A DNA stretch of 64,000 nt, from the NCBI RefSeq assembly GCF_000025725.1, contig NC_013943.1, positions 2,046,001-2,110,000 on the forward strand, read 5' to 3'. The notes under the pieces are model-generated. The model had not been told where the DNA came from. It did not search any database and saw only the letters and a list, made by a program, of their open reading frames with translations. The translations under genes and the position numbers were made by a program. Source of the DNA: Denitrovibrio acetiphilus DSM 12809. Lineage in GTDB: Bacteria > Chrysiogenota > Deferribacteres > Deferribacterales > Geovibrionaceae. Shown here piece by piece: positions 1-9,404 of the stretch. Position 1 is the first letter of the stretch. Every line of letters begins with the position of its first letter.

Positions 1-1
1 G

Positions 2-775
2 CTGAGAAATATATCTCTGAAAATGATCAAAAACAGAGATTTCCATCACAAAGAGGCAAAGATGCGAGCAATGGTATACACCAGAAAATTCTTTATGCTT
101 CTGGTCATTCTCACCGTAGCTTTCATATGGCTTTCCCATATAAAAGACTTCGCTCTGTCCATCACAGCCCTTGCGGTTGCGATAGTTCTTGCTACTAAAG
201 AGCTTATTTTATGCGTAACAGGCGGCATGATCAGAAACTATTCCCAGTCTTACCGCATAGGTGACCGGATACACATAGGTGACTACAGAGGCGATGTAGT
301 AAATATTGACCTGCTCTCCACAACTCTTCTTGAGATTGGTCCGGGGGTCAGCTCTCACCAATATACGGGACGAAGCATCAACATACCAAACGGCATCTTC
401 CTTTCCCACCCGCTTATCAACGAAACCTTTACAGAAAAATATATTCTGCATGTCTTCTCTGTCCCCATAAGTTCATGCGCAAAATGGCAGGAAGCTGAAA
501 AAGTACTCCTTGAAGCTGCAAATGAAACCGTGCAGGACTATATCGAGGAAGCAAGAAAACATATGGAAAAGCTGAGCAGCAGAACCGCCTTTGAAGCTCC
601 GAACGTTGACCCAAGAGTGACAATCATAATGGCGGACAAGGACACGCTCAATCTACTCGTTCGCGTTCCGGTGCCCTCACGCAGAAAAGGTAAGATTGAA
701 CAGGCGATTGTCAGGCTGTTTCTGGAGAAATATGACAAATTTGGCTATAACCCGATGATACCGGAAAATAGCTGA
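2..775 (+). CDS. MscS-family mechanosensitive channel, C-terminal part
   Basis: This is the C-terminal part of a small-conductance mechanosensitive channel of the inner membrane, which releases solutes on hypo-osmotic shock. The reading frame is open to the window edge, so the true start lies upstream; an internal ATG at 23 is not convincing as a start. Two hydrophobic segments (about residues 22-65 counted from that ATG) are followed by the typical MscS beta-domain signature, with YRIGDRIHIGDYRGDVV and an I-x-L-x-x-T pattern, and then an alpha/beta C-terminal domain. It ends 18 bp from a convergent LysE-type gene. Family assignment is good; paralogue identity is unknown. Confidence 0.8.
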   Translation: MRNISLKMIKNRDFHHKEAKMRAMVYTRKFFMLLVILTVAFIWLSHIKDFALSITALAVAIVLATKELILCVTGGMIRNYSQSYRIGDRIHIGDYRGDVVNIDLLSTTLLEIGPGVSSHQYTGRSINIPNGIFLSHPLINETFTEKYILHVFSVPISSCAKWQEAEKVLLEAANETVQDYIEEARKHMEKLSSRTAFEAPNVDPRVTIIMADKDTLNLLVRVPVPSRRKGKIEQAIVRLFLEKYDKFGYNPMIPENS

Positions 776-793
776 CAAAATCAGTACCAGCCT

Positions 794-1432
794 CTATTGC
801 TGAATCCGTTTGAGCCGAAGAATCCCCAGCCCCATAGTAATAAATATACCGCCGGTAATGCGGTGAAACCATACAATATTTTTCCGGTTATTTATAAACA
901 TTCCGGCAGATTTAGAAACATATCCATAGCTGCATAAGGATATGAAAGAAAAAAACATAAATATCACGGTCATAACAAAAAACTGAGGTAGAACTGAAAT
1001 TTTGAGGTTCAGAAACTGCGGGAAAAGAGCAGCGAAAAAAAGTATCGGTTTCGGGTTTGTAGACGCAAGGAAAAAGCCCTCTTTGAAATATGAAAAACTA
1101 CTTCTGGCTTTTTTCGCAGAAGCATCAAAATCTGCTGTTAGACCATGCTTGCCATTTCTCAACTGCTTAACGCCCAGATAGATCAGATAAGCAGCCCCAA
1201 CAAGCTTAGTTACTGCAAACAGTGCCGAAGAGGCGAGCAGCAGCGCACCAAGCCCTGAGATTGAAACAGCCGACAGCAGAAAAAGCCCAAGGATATTCCC
1301 AAGAGAAGACATTGCAACAATCTTCATATCTGCTGTCATGCCGTTTGTTATGGCAAGAAAAATTGCAGGACCGGGGCTTATTATATAAAAAAACGAAACC
1401 ACTGAATAAACTATTAATATCTGATAATCCAT
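794..1432 (-). CDS. LysE/RhtB-family amino acid exporter
   Basis: This is a 212-residue inner-membrane protein with about six hydrophobic segments and the LysE/RhtB N-terminal pattern (FFYIISPGPAIFLAITNGM). The SPGP motif in the first helix and the ALFPQFL stretch near residues 140-150 are typical. The family exports amino acids or related small metabolites using the proton gradient. The length is normal for the family. It stands alone, convergent with the MscS gene; the substrate cannot be told from sequence. Confidence 0.85.
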   Translation of the reverse strand: MDYQILIVYSVVSFFYIISPGPAIFLAITNGMTADMKIVAMSSLGNILGLFLLSAVSISGLGALLLASSALFAVTKLVGAAYLIYLGVKQLRNGKHGLTADFDASAKKARSSFSYFKEGFFLASTNPKPILFFAALFPQFLNLKISVLPQFFVMTVIFMFFSFISLCSYGYVSKSAGMFINNRKNIVWFHRITGGIFITMGLGILRLKRIQQ

Positions 1433-1510
1433 TGCATACCTCTGCTGTACAGGTCCTTAATAGGAGGAAACAGGTTAAGTATATAACGGTTATAACTGCA
1501 AATCAAATTA

Positions 1511-1539
1511 TTAAAAAAGGCACCCTGTAAGAGTGCCTT
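1511..1539 (-). terminator. Intrinsic terminator of the SNF transporter gene
   Basis: Stem AAGGCAC (1517-1523) pairs with GTGCCTT (1533-1539) around a 9-nt loop. Read on the minus strand it is followed by a run of six T residues. It sits about 30 bp past the stop of the minus-strand transporter gene. Confidence 0.75.
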
Positions 1540-1571
1540 AATGCTTATATTATCAATCCGTCAGGCGAATA

Positions 1572-2909
1572 TTACCCGAATAGCCCTATTTTGTTGAGGA
1601 AAACGATAAATATCGTTACAGGGGTAACAAAGCGGATCAGAAAAAACCAGACATTGAATACTTTGACAAGTTTGTCGGAGTCAACTATCTGCTGGCGCGC
1701 AATCTCTTTTTTCAAAGCATAACCCACATAAACAGAAGTAAGCATCCCACCTATAGGGAGCATATAGTTACTCGCTATGTTATCAAGCCCGTCAAGAATC
1801 GGCATACCGATGATTGTAAAATCACTAAGGACATTGTAAGAAAGTGCAACAGGTATACCTGCAATATAAACTGCAACACCCATAATCAGAGATGCTTTTG
1901 TACGTCCTATGCCTTTTTCATCAATAAGATACGCAACCACAACTTCAAAAATTGAGATCATAGAAGACAATGCTGCAAATGAAAGCAGAACAAAGAAAAG
2001 CAATGAAAGCTGATGTCCGAAAGGTATCACAGCAAAAACCTGCGGAAGGGTCTTGAAAATAAGCCCAGGTCCCGCAGCGGGTTCCAGCCCCACAGTAAAA
2101 ACTATAGGGAAAAGAGCAAGCCCTGCAACCAGCGCAACAACAGTATCAAGTATTGCCACTCTGGAAGCCATAGGAAAAATACTCTCCTTCTGATCCATGT
2201 ATGAGCCGTAAGTTACCATAATCCCCATGGCAAGCGACAATGTGAAAAATGAATGCCCGATAGCCTCAAGAACCCCATCCACAGAAAGACGGGAGAAGTC
2301 GGGATAAAACATAAAACGTATACCTTTGGCGGCTCCGTCGGTTGTCATGGCGTATACAAACATAATGACCAGTATGACAAACAGTGATGGCATGAGTATC
2401 TTATTCCAACGTTCAAGCCCCTTCTTAACACCGTTTAAAACAACCAGAACGGTAAGGATCATAAAAATAGTAAAGTACAATAGCTGAGTATACGCATCAC
2501 CGACAAGCTGCCCGAAAAGCCCTGTTATCTCTTCTGCCGGAAGATGGATATACGAGGCAGTTACAGACTTCAGCAGGTAGTCAAGAGTCCACCCCGCTAC
2601 AGTACCATAGTAAGATAAAATGATAAAACTTGCAGCAAAGTTCAGCCAGCCGAGGTTTGACCATAAAGGGTTCTTGCTTAGTGATTTAAATGAACCAACG
2701 ATATCTTTCTGAGTTTCACGCCCAATCAAAAGCTCTGCTATCAGAAGCGGCAGACCGCAGATAACAATTGCAATGAGATAAACTATAACAAAAGCACCAC
2801 CGCCGTTCATTCCGGTGATGTATGGGAATTTCCATATATTGCCAAGTCCCACTGCTGAACCAACGGCAGCCAGAAGAAAACCAAGCTGGCTGCTCCAGTG
2901 ATTTCTCAT
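1572..2909 (-). CDS. Sodium-dependent transporter, SNF/NSS family
   Basis: This is a 445-residue Na+-coupled symporter of the neurotransmitter:sodium symporter family (LeuT/TnaT type), which imports amino acids or similar solutes. The first helix carries the family signature (QLGFLLAAVGSAVGLGNIWKF), including the unwound Na+/substrate-binding region. About 11-12 hydrophobic segments follow, as usual for bacterial members. A minus-strand ribosome-binding site (AGGAG) lies just ahead of the ATG. The gene has its own terminator and appears monocistronic. Substrate is unknown. Confidence 0.88.
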   Translation of the reverse strand: MRNHWSSQLGFLLAAVGSAVGLGNIWKFPYITGMNGGGAFVIVYLIAIVICGLPLLIAELLIGRETQKDIVGSFKSLSKNPLWSNLGWLNFAASFIILSYYGTVAGWTLDYLLKSVTASYIHLPAEEITGLFGQLVGDAYTQLLYFTIFMILTVLVVLNGVKKGLERWNKILMPSLFVILVIMFVYAMTTDGAAKGIRFMFYPDFSRLSVDGVLEAIGHSFFTLSLAMGIMVTYGSYMDQKESIFPMASRVAILDTVVALVAGLALFPIVFTVGLEPAAGPGLIFKTLPQVFAVIPFGHQLSLLFFVLLSFAALSSMISIFEVVVAYLIDEKGIGRTKASLIMGVAVYIAGIPVALSYNVLSDFTIIGMPILDGLDNIASNYMLPIGGMLTSVYVGYALKKEIARQQIVDSDKLVKVFNVWFFLIRFVTPVTIFIVFLNKIGLFG

Positions 2910-3035
2910 AATAACACTCCTTTTAAAACTGTATCTTTAAAAAATAAGGGAACTATGAAAATACTAGATTCAGCGAAAATCTCAACAAACAATTAGAATT
3001 TAATTTAATTAAGAAAAGTTTTTTGGGTATATCAA

Positions 3036-3116
3036 CTGCTGTATACCCATTTCATCAGCGGTTTGTATACGAATCATATATGATTGGTAAATTGCCGCAG
3101 AAACAGGTATACACCA
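3036..3116. repeat. Nested inverted repeats upstream of the SNF transporter
   Basis: CTGCTGTATACC (3036-3047) is repeated inverted at 3105-3116 with one mismatch. Between them lies a perfect 14-bp palindrome, AATCATATATGATT (3072-3085), and a third GTATAC at 3065-3070. The block lies between the end of the nitroreductase gene and the transporter start. It could be an operator or a structured RNA; the function is not known. Confidence 0.4.
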
Positions 3117-3149
3117 GAATAATATTTTCACAACAGTCGGTGATCCTTT

Positions 3150-3671
3150 CTAAAAGGAGTTCATGAACACTGTCTCAGTTATTGCCAGCCGGCTGGAGTG
3201 CTTCGGGCTTGGCTTGCTTGATTCAGCCGGATATCCAACGGGGAAAAGAGCCACAGGAACTATATTTGCAGGTATTTTAAAAGCGTTTCGAATCTTTTCA
3301 GGATCGAAATGCCCTACCCATGTACTCCCCAGCCCGAGATTTGTCACCTCCAGCATCATCTGTGTAGCTACAATAGAGGCATCTACCTCTCCCATATCTT
3401 TATTATCAAAAGACCGCTTCCAGCTCACTTCACTGTCATAACACACAAGCAGCGCCAGAGGTGCATTAAAATGATATGGAGTGCAGTCTCTGAACTTATC
3501 CAGACTTTCATCCGAGCTTATAACAAGTATGCGCTGGGGCTGATAATTAACAGCAGTTGGAGCCAGCCTGCCCGCTTCGAGAATAGAATCAATCTTCTCC
3601 TGCTCAACTTTTCTCTCACTGAATTTCCTGACAGAGTACCTATCTTTTGCCAATTCTAAAAAATCCATCAT
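3150..3671 (-). CDS. Nitroreductase-family FMN oxidoreductase
   Basis: This is a 173-residue flavoprotein of the nitroreductase superfamily, which reduces nitro compounds, quinones or related electrophiles with NAD(P)H through FMN. The N-terminal FMN-binding motif DRYSVRKF is present, followed by ILEAGRLAPTAVNYQPQR, and a central GLGSTWVGHF segment. The length matches the short cytosolic subfamily. It is divergently transcribed from an HxlR-type regulator 160 bp away, a common pairing in which the regulator controls the reductase in response to an electrophile. Physiological substrate is unknown. Confidence 0.85.
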   Translation of the reverse strand: MMDFLELAKDRYSVRKFSERKVEQEKIDSILEAGRLAPTAVNYQPQRILVISSDESLDKFRDCTPYHFNAPLALLVCYDSEVSWKRSFDNKDMGEVDASIVATQMMLEVTNLGLGSTWVGHFDPEKIRNAFKIPANIVPVALFPVGYPAESSKPSPKHSSRLAITETVFMNSF

Positions 3672-3830
3672 GCATCCTCCTTAATTCATACAGAGCTGCC
3701 GTCTGCAATAGCATGCAGAGCCATCAGACAACTCTTGTTTTTTATCTTCATTGTTATTATGCTTAAAATGGTTTAAAAAGATAGTATGCACTTTTATGTA
3801 ATATACTAACCAAAAAGAGAGTTAAGATCA

Positions 3831-4163
3831 ATGAAGACACTTTGCCGGACAAAAAAAGCACCTTTCGAATATACCGTATCTATAATAGGCGGTAAGTGGA
3901 AAACCAGAATTATTTATGAACTTGGGTGCGAGCTTATCCTGAGATATGGAGAACTTAAGAAAAATATCCCGTATATCACACATAAAATGCTCAGTGCCCA
4001 GCTTAAAGAGCTGGAAAAAGACGGAATCATCATTCGTAAAGAATATCCGCAGATCCCTCCTAAAGTGGAATATTCACTTTCAGACAAAGGACTTTCGCTT
4101 TTGCCCATCATTGACGAAATGTGCCGCTGGGGGAGAGAAAACGCAATGGCAAAGCAGCCATAA
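3831..4163 (+). CDS. HxlR-family transcriptional regulator
   Basis: This is a 110-residue winged-helix regulator. It has the HxlR core: a CPFEYT-like N-terminus with Cys5 (LCRTKKAPFEYTVSIIGGKWK), then the recognition helix region ITHKMLSAQLKELEKDGIIIRKEY and the wing (PPKVEYSLSDKGLSL). HxlR proteins often sense electrophiles or oxidants through the N-terminal cysteine. It is divergent from the nitroreductase gene, which is its likely target. That target assignment is inferred from position only. Confidence 0.88.
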   Translation: MKTLCRTKKAPFEYTVSIIGGKWKTRIIYELGCELILRYGELKKNIPYITHKMLSAQLKELEKDGIIIRKEYPQIPPKVEYSLSDKGLSLLPIIDEMCRWGRENAMAKQP

Positions 4164-4388
4164 ATAAGCTTCGGACGCTCTGTTTTTTTTGCAGTGAAAT
4201 AGCAAGTACCGATTTTCAGAGTGTTGCCGTAAACACCGTAACTCTACGGTTTATCAGGAAAATTTTACAAACAACTATTCGACTCCGGTTGACCTGAAAA
4301 CAAATTATATATATTATTCATATCACTAAGCCAAAAAGACTAAACCATCTGACCCAAAATGAATATATACGAGTATAAGGAAACATTA

Positions 4389-5270
4389 ATGAAATCATCA
4401 CTAATCAGCCATTTTCTGCTGCTCTTTGCAGGTATGCTTTATGCATCCGCTCTGAAATACTTCGTATTACCTTCTAAAGTTATACTCACCGGAACAGAAG
4501 GTATAGCAACTGGTTTATCATACTACTACGACAGCTACACCCTATTCATCGTGCTCTATGTGTGTTTTCAATTTTTTCTTATCTCATTTGCATTTATAAA
4601 AGTCGGAATGGTTTTTGCATATCGCACACTAATAGTGGTCGCAACGGTAATTACAGCGCTTGCCTTCCTGCCGGAATTGCAATTCGCACAACCTGAACCA
4701 CAAAACGAAAGAATAATACTCGTTATCTTCGGCGGTCTTCTTGCCGGCGTGGCAAAAGCTCTTGCGTTTAAAAACAGAGGTTCTTCAGGCGATGAAGATA
4801 TACTCGGGGCTTATTTTGCAATGAAATACCTTAAACCTGTGGGCTTTATCGCTATATTCGCAGCTATCTTTTCCACAGGATTCGGACTGTTGATGGAACT
4901 GCTTAAATACGGGAATTATGAATCAATTGTAAACACTCTCATGTATACATCCATATACATATTTGTCTCCACAGAGGTTTTGAATAACTTTTATAAAAAA
5001 TTCAAGCTCTCTATGCTCTCTGTAATGACCAAAAACCGTGAAGCAGTGGCGGATAAGATAAAAAGCCTGTCTGCCCACAGAACATACACTCTGCAACAAG
5101 GGACAGGAGGCTACTCGGGTGAAAGTTTCTGGATAATTAAAACGATAGTCACCCACGAGGAGCTGCCCCTTTTTATAAATTCAATAAAAGAGACTGACCC
5201 GTCTTCATTCTATTTCCATAACGATCTGGAAGGTGTCTCTCAGGGGTACTACATATCTCCCATAGGCTAA
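4389..5270 (+). CDS. YitT-family membrane protein (DUF161/DUF2179)
   Basis: This is an integral membrane protein with an N-terminal five-helix YitT domain followed by a C-terminal soluble DUF2179 domain (about the last 80 residues, containing GTGGYSGESFWIIKTIVTHEELPLFINSIKETD... in shortened form). The start at 4389 is chosen because AAGGA lies 8 nt upstream. An in-frame ATG at 4359 lacks a ribosome-binding site and would add ten hydrophilic residues. The function of the family is unsettled. The gene ends convergently with the MerR-type gene, overlapping it by 4 bp. Confidence 0.8.
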   Translation: MKSSLISHFLLLFAGMLYASALKYFVLPSKVILTGTEGIATGLSYYYDSYTLFIVLYVCFQFFLISFAFIKVGMVFAYRTLIVVATVITALAFLPELQFAQPEPQNERIILVIFGGLLAGVAKALAFKNRGSSGDEDILGAYFAMKYLKPVGFIAIFAAIFSTGFGLLMELLKYGNYESIVNTLMYTSIYIFVSTEVLNNFYKKFKLSMLSVMTKNREAVADKIKSLSAHRTYTLQQGTGGYSGESFWIIKTIVTHEELPLFINSIKETDPSSFYFHNDLEGVSQGYYISPIG

Positions 5271-5725
5271 GTGCGCTGCTTTTCACCGGAAACTGCCGTA
5301 CATTTATGGTTCAGGTTACAGCACAGTAGCCCGTTGTTCAGCTGCTTCATTATTGGACACAACGTTCCGTCCAGCCCGCCGTCACAGCGTTCTTTAAGCC
5401 CTTCAAGGCTGCTCTTCAGGCTTTCAAGGGATTTTATCTGTTCTTCCATCTCTTTGATATGGTTCTCCAGCAGTTCTGTCACCCATGTGCAGTCCTTATG
5501 AGGGTGCTCACGAAAAACAAGAAGCTCTTTTATTTCATTAAGCATCATACCATGCCTGCGGCAGTGCATAATAAATTCAAGACGTTCCTGGTCGTCCTTG
5601 CCGTAGACTCTGTAGTTCCCGTCTGTTCTGTCAGGAGTTTTAAGCAGCCCTTCTTTTTCATAGTACCTTATAGTAACGACTTTACACCCTGTCTTTTTTG
5701 AAAGTTCCCCTATTTTCATAACCAT
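5267..5725 (-). CDS. cadR: MerR-family metal-responsive regulator (CadR/PbrR-like)
   Basis: This is a 152-residue MerR regulator. The N-terminal winged helix (MKIGELSKKTGCKVVTIRYY) is followed by a dimerisation helix with a cysteine (HKDCTWV) and a C-terminal metal loop, CDGGLDGTLCPI. These three cysteines match the Cd/Pb ligands of CadR and PbrR. Extra cysteines and histidine follow in the tail (LLCCNLNHKC). The second ATG, at 5719, may be the true start. It is divergent from the P-type ATPase, whose promoter carries a MerR-type dyad, so it most likely activates that pump when metal is present. Confidence 0.85.
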   Translation of the reverse strand: MVMKIGELSKKTGCKVVTIRYYEKEGLLKTPDRTDGNYRVYGKDDQERLEFIMHCRRHGMMLNEIKELLVFREHPHKDCTWVTELLENHIKEMEEQIKSLESLKSSLEGLKERCDGGLDGTLCPIMKQLNNGLLCCNLNHKCTAVSGEKQRT

Positions 5726-5912
5726 TCCTTACGTTTTTTGCTACATAAACACTATAATAACTATAAGGTTCAAATTTGTCAAAACTCCAACCAGACAAAA
5801 GCGTATAAAAATAATCATTGTCCCGGCGATAGTTTTTCAAAAGTCTGCTAAACAATATTTTTCTATACCAATTTAACAAACAGCTCAAAAAATATTTTTC
5901 TCGTAAAACTCC

Positions 5913-5943
5913 TTGACTCTATAGTTACTATAGGTTCTATGTT
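5913..5943 (+). promoter_or_regulatory. MerR-type metal-responsive promoter of the P-type ATPase
   Basis: A -35 box TTGACT (5913-5918) and a -10-like TATGTT (5938-5943) are separated by 19 bp, the overlong spacer typical of MerR-controlled promoters. The spacer holds a dyad, CTATAG-TTA-CTATAG (5919-5924 and 5928-5933). This closely resembles known CadR/PbrR operators. It lies between the divergent regulator and pump genes. Confidence 0.75.
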
Positions 5944-6000
5944 GCCAGCATATAGAAAATATTAAAGATACTTTTTTCAAGAAAACCCAAGGAGCAAGAG

Positions 6001-8487
6001 ATGAATAACAGAAACTTTGCCGTAGCACCTTCGGAGACAAAAGAGCAGTGTTCATGCTGTTCAAGCTGTCATGAAGTGCCGGAACATATATATCAGGAAC
6101 AACCGGAAGAAATCTCATCGTCCAGAGCAGTCTATATCATTGCAAATATGTGCTGTCCTGTTGAAGAAGCACTCATACGCAAAAAACTGTCTGGTATCAC
6201 CGAAATAACCGAGATGAAATTTAATCTCATGAAACGTATGCTTACAATTGATCATGAACTCACTGATACAACCTGTATAGAAGAGGCACTACACTCCATC
6301 AACATGGCTCCTCAACCTGTTTCTCAGAGTAATGAATCAGTTTCTGTGTTCTCTGTGGCTGGGATGTGCTGCCCTGCTGAAGAAGGTCTTATTAAAACTA
6401 AACTTCTCCCCATGACCGGAGTTACAGGGCTGGAATTTAACCTTATGAAACGCACAATGAAAGTCCGGCACTCGCCTGCTGCTCTGCCCGAAATCTCAAA
6501 GGCTCTGCACTCTCTTAATATGGGCGCTGAGCTTATAAACGATAATAATGAAGAGACAAACGACCTCAAAGCTCCGGAAACCCAATGGGGAAAGATAGCC
6601 GCAGCAGGTATTTTGGCAGTATTTTCAGAGATATTTGAGTTAATGCACGACTGGGGAAGTACCCCTTTGGGGTTCGATATCAACAACTGGTCGCCTTGGG
6701 GCGTTAATGTAATCAGCTACCTGCCTATGATACTCGCAGTAATCGCTATCATTCTGGGCGGTTTCTCAACTTATAAAAAGGGGTGGATAGCTGTTAAAAA
6801 CATGAGGCTTAACATCAACGCCCTCATGTCTGTTGCTGTTACAGGAGCCGCTATCATTGGACAATATCCTGAAGCTGCTATGGTTATGGTTCTTTTCAAC
6901 CTGTCAGAAGTGATAGAGGCAAAGGCGCTGGACCGTGCAAGAAACGCAATAAAAAACCTGATGGCTCTCGCTCCGGAAACTATCACTGTACTTCAGGAAG
7001 ACGGTACATGGGCTGAAGTTGACATCCGAGAAGTTGCCATAGGGGCAAATGTCCGTGTTAAACCTGGAGAACGCATCGGGCTGGACGGCGTTATCACAGA
7101 CGGGCACTCAGCAGTAAATCAGGCACCGATAACAGGGGAAAGCATACCTGTTGAAAAATCTGCCGGAGACACGGTCTTTGCCGGAACGATAAACGAATCC
7201 GGTTCATTCAGATTTCAGGTAACAGCCGGAGCAACAGACTCTGCAATCGCGCGCATCATTCATGCTGTTGAAGAGGCGCAGGGCTCCAGAGCACCTATTC
7301 AGCGTTTTATAGATATTTTTGCTAAATATTATACACCGGCGGTTTTTATAGCAGCATTCCTCATAGCCGTCATACCGCCTATCCTCATGGGGCATGAATG
7401 GATCCCGTCTATATACACAGCACTCGTTATTCTGGTTATCGGATGCCCATGTGCACTTGTTATATCAACCCCTGTTACTATCGTAAGCGGACTTGCCGCT
7501 GCCACTAAGGCGGGTATCCTTATAAAAGGCGGAATATTTCTGGAACAGGGACGTAAGCTGGAGTGGCTTGCCCTTGACAAAACAGGCACTATCACAAACG
7601 GAAAGCCTAAACAAACTGACTTTGTCCTCACAGGGAGCCTTGACCGGACAAAAGCCGTAAGCATGGCAGCGAGTATTGCAGGCAGGTCAGATCACCCTGT
7701 TTCAAGAGCTATTGCAGACAATGCAAAGGAAAATAATATAACACTGACCGACGTGAGAGATTTCAAAGCAATCCCCGGTCGTGGAGTCAGCGGCATTATT
7801 AATGAACAAAAATGGTATCTGGGTAACAAAAACCTTATAAAAGAGATACTGAAATGCCCTCCGGAGCTGGAAGAAAAGATTATAACACTGGAAAAGCGGG
7901 GAAAAACCATCGTTGCATTTTTCAACAATGCAGAAGTTCAGGTTCTGTTCGCAGTTGAAGACACTGTAAAAAACACCAGCGCACAGGCAATAAGTATGCT
8001 TAAAAAGGCGGGTGTCAAAACTCTTATGCTCACCGGAGATAACGAACACGCTGCAAAAGCAATTGCAGAACAGGTAGGCGTTGACAGCTTCAGAAGCGGT
8101 CTTCTGCCTGAGGATAAGCTTAACGTCATAAAAGAACTCGGCAAATCAGGTAAAGTCGGCATGGTTGGCGACGGGATCAATGATGCCCCCGCTCTGGCGA
8201 AAGCTGACATAGGTTTTGCTATGGCTGCGGCAGGAACAGATACCGCCATCGAAACAGCCGATGTTGCACTGATGGATGACGACCTGAGGAAAATACCTCA
8301 CTTTATAAAACTATCCAAAGCAAGCTTTGGAATCCTAGTCCAGAATATAACTTTTGCACTGGGCATTAAGGCTGTCTTCTTCACTCTGACACTCATGGGG
8401 GCGGCAACTATGTGGATGGCTGTTCTCGCTGATGTGGGAGCCAGTATGCTTGTCATAGCCAACGGACTTCGGGCAATGCACAAATAA
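6001..8487 (+). CDS. cadA: Heavy-metal (Cd/Zn/Pb) P1B-type ATPase with two MCC-type metal domains
   Basis: This is an 828-residue ATP-driven efflux pump of the inner membrane. Two N-terminal heavy-metal-associated domains carry MCCPVEE (about residues 50-56) and MCCPAEE (about 122-128) in place of the usual GMxCxxC. A Cys-rich head (CSCCSSCH) precedes them. The actuator TGES is near residue 378, the intramembrane CPC motif at 482-484 (P1B-2 type), the phosphorylation site DKTGT at 526, and GDGINDAPAL near 723. All catalytic motifs are intact. Expression is probably controlled by the divergent CadR-like protein. Cd, Zn and Pb are the expected substrates. Confidence 0.92.
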   Translation: MNNRNFAVAPSETKEQCSCCSSCHEVPEHIYQEQPEEISSSRAVYIIANMCCPVEEALIRKKLSGITEITEMKFNLMKRMLTIDHELTDTTCIEEALHSINMAPQPVSQSNESVSVFSVAGMCCPAEEGLIKTKLLPMTGVTGLEFNLMKRTMKVRHSPAALPEISKALHSLNMGAELINDNNEETNDLKAPETQWGKIAAAGILAVFSEIFELMHDWGSTPLGFDINNWSPWGVNVISYLPMILAVIAIILGGFSTYKKGWIAVKNMRLNINALMSVAVTGAAIIGQYPEAAMVMVLFNLSEVIEAKALDRARNAIKNLMALAPETITVLQEDGTWAEVDIREVAIGANVRVKPGERIGLDGVITDGHSAVNQAPITGESIPVEKSAGDTVFAGTINESGSFRFQVTAGATDSAIARIIHAVEEAQGSRAPIQRFIDIFAKYYTPAVFIAAFLIAVIPPILMGHEWIPSIYTALVILVIGCPCALVISTPVTIVSGLAAATKAGILIKGGIFLEQGRKLEWLALDKTGTITNGKPKQTDFVLTGSLDRTKAVSMAASIAGRSDHPVSRAIADNAKENNITLTDVRDFKAIPGRGVSGIINEQKWYLGNKNLIKEILKCPPELEEKIITLEKRGKTIVAFFNNAEVQVLFAVEDTVKNTSAQAISMLKKAGVKTLMLTGDNEHAAKAIAEQVGVDSFRSGLLPEDKLNVIKELGKSGKVGMVGDGINDAPALAKADIGFAMAAAGTDTAIETADVALMDDDLRKIPHFIKLSKASFGILVQNITFALGIKAVFFTLTLMGAATMWMAVLADVGASMLVIANGLRAMHK

Positions 8488-8530
8488 CGACAGACGCTAT
8501 GAGCCGAAGACACAAAACTCCGGGCAAAAA

Positions 8531-9355
8531 TCATTCGATAGGGATCCAATATTCGTAATATAAATTACCTTTAGGGATATCAGGATCAAGAAAATACTCT
8601 TGGTCAATAAATAATTGGGTCCCAAACATATCACCATTAACGATATAATTATTCTGTTTTATGTAATCCATCATTAAGCGGGTTGATGCTAATCTGCTTT
8701 CTTTTGTAATAGTAAACGCCTGTATCGTGTACAAACATTTCCTTGGCTTTAAACGCTTAGATAGTCCTGCCTGTTCAAATTTCTGAACGTCGACCAAAGA
8801 TGCTTGTACACCATATCCATGATATCGGGACAGTGAGTCCTTTTGAATCAAATCTTCTTGTTTGACTAAAACACATAGCTTTACTTCCGGAAAGTTTTTC
8901 AACCACTTAGAAATTAATTCAGACAGCGCATAGTTTTGATATATATTTTTATTATGCTGATTTATCAAATAAATAAATTCCGGGTTTTCTGTAACGGTAA
9001 ATGTATTCAATTTGCTTGGAATTGATTCGATCTTCTTTCGGCAATTTGCCAAAGTTTGGCTGATACGCAATAACCTTTCAGATTCTTTAACCAGCTCAAG
9101 TTCTTTATCAGCCATTCGTTGACCAATATTGTTTATAGTCCCCTCAGTCATGATCTCAGTTATCTCTTTGACAGAAAAATCTGCCGACCTAAGAAAAGCA
9201 CATTTCGCAAGAAGCTTAAGATGCTGAACCGTATAATATCTATAATTATTCTCAGGGTCTCTTTCAGGGACAAGAATCCCTTCTTTCTCGTAATAGCGGA
9301 TGGCTTCAGTAGTGCAGTCGAAAAGTTTTGCAATATCGTTTATCTTCAATTTCAT
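8531..9355 (-). CDS. MerR-family regulator with C-terminal ligand-binding domain
   Basis: This is a 274-residue regulator. The N-terminal MerR winged helix (KINDIAKLFDCTTEAIRYYEK) is followed by a coiled-coil linker and a C-terminal domain like the GyrI/BmrR effector domain, ending in YYEYWIPIE. The C-terminal domain binds small organic molecules in characterised relatives. It has no conserved metal-binding cysteine cluster. It is divergent from the cytochrome/flavoprotein/porin operon, whose upstream region contains a MerR-type dyad, so it probably switches that respiratory module on when its substrate is present. Confidence 0.85.
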   Translation of the reverse strand: MKLKINDIAKLFDCTTEAIRYYEKEGILVPERDPENNYRYYTVQHLKLLAKCAFLRSADFSVKEITEIMTEGTINNIGQRMADKELELVKESERLLRISQTLANCRKKIESIPSKLNTFTVTENPEFIYLINQHNKNIYQNYALSELISKWLKNFPEVKLCVLVKQEDLIQKDSLSRYHGYGVQASLVDVQKFEQAGLSKRLKPRKCLYTIQAFTITKESRLASTRLMMDYIKQNNYIVNGDMFGTQLFIDQEYFLDPDIPKGNLYYEYWIPIE

Positions 9356-9404
9356 GCTTTTGATCCGTAATTAAAATAATATGCAAATTGCAGTAAAAAC
9401 ACCC

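Noticed and set aside
4359-4388. Upstream start for the YitT gene
   Set aside because: The ATG at 4359 has no ribosome-binding site, while 4389 has AAGGA at good spacing.
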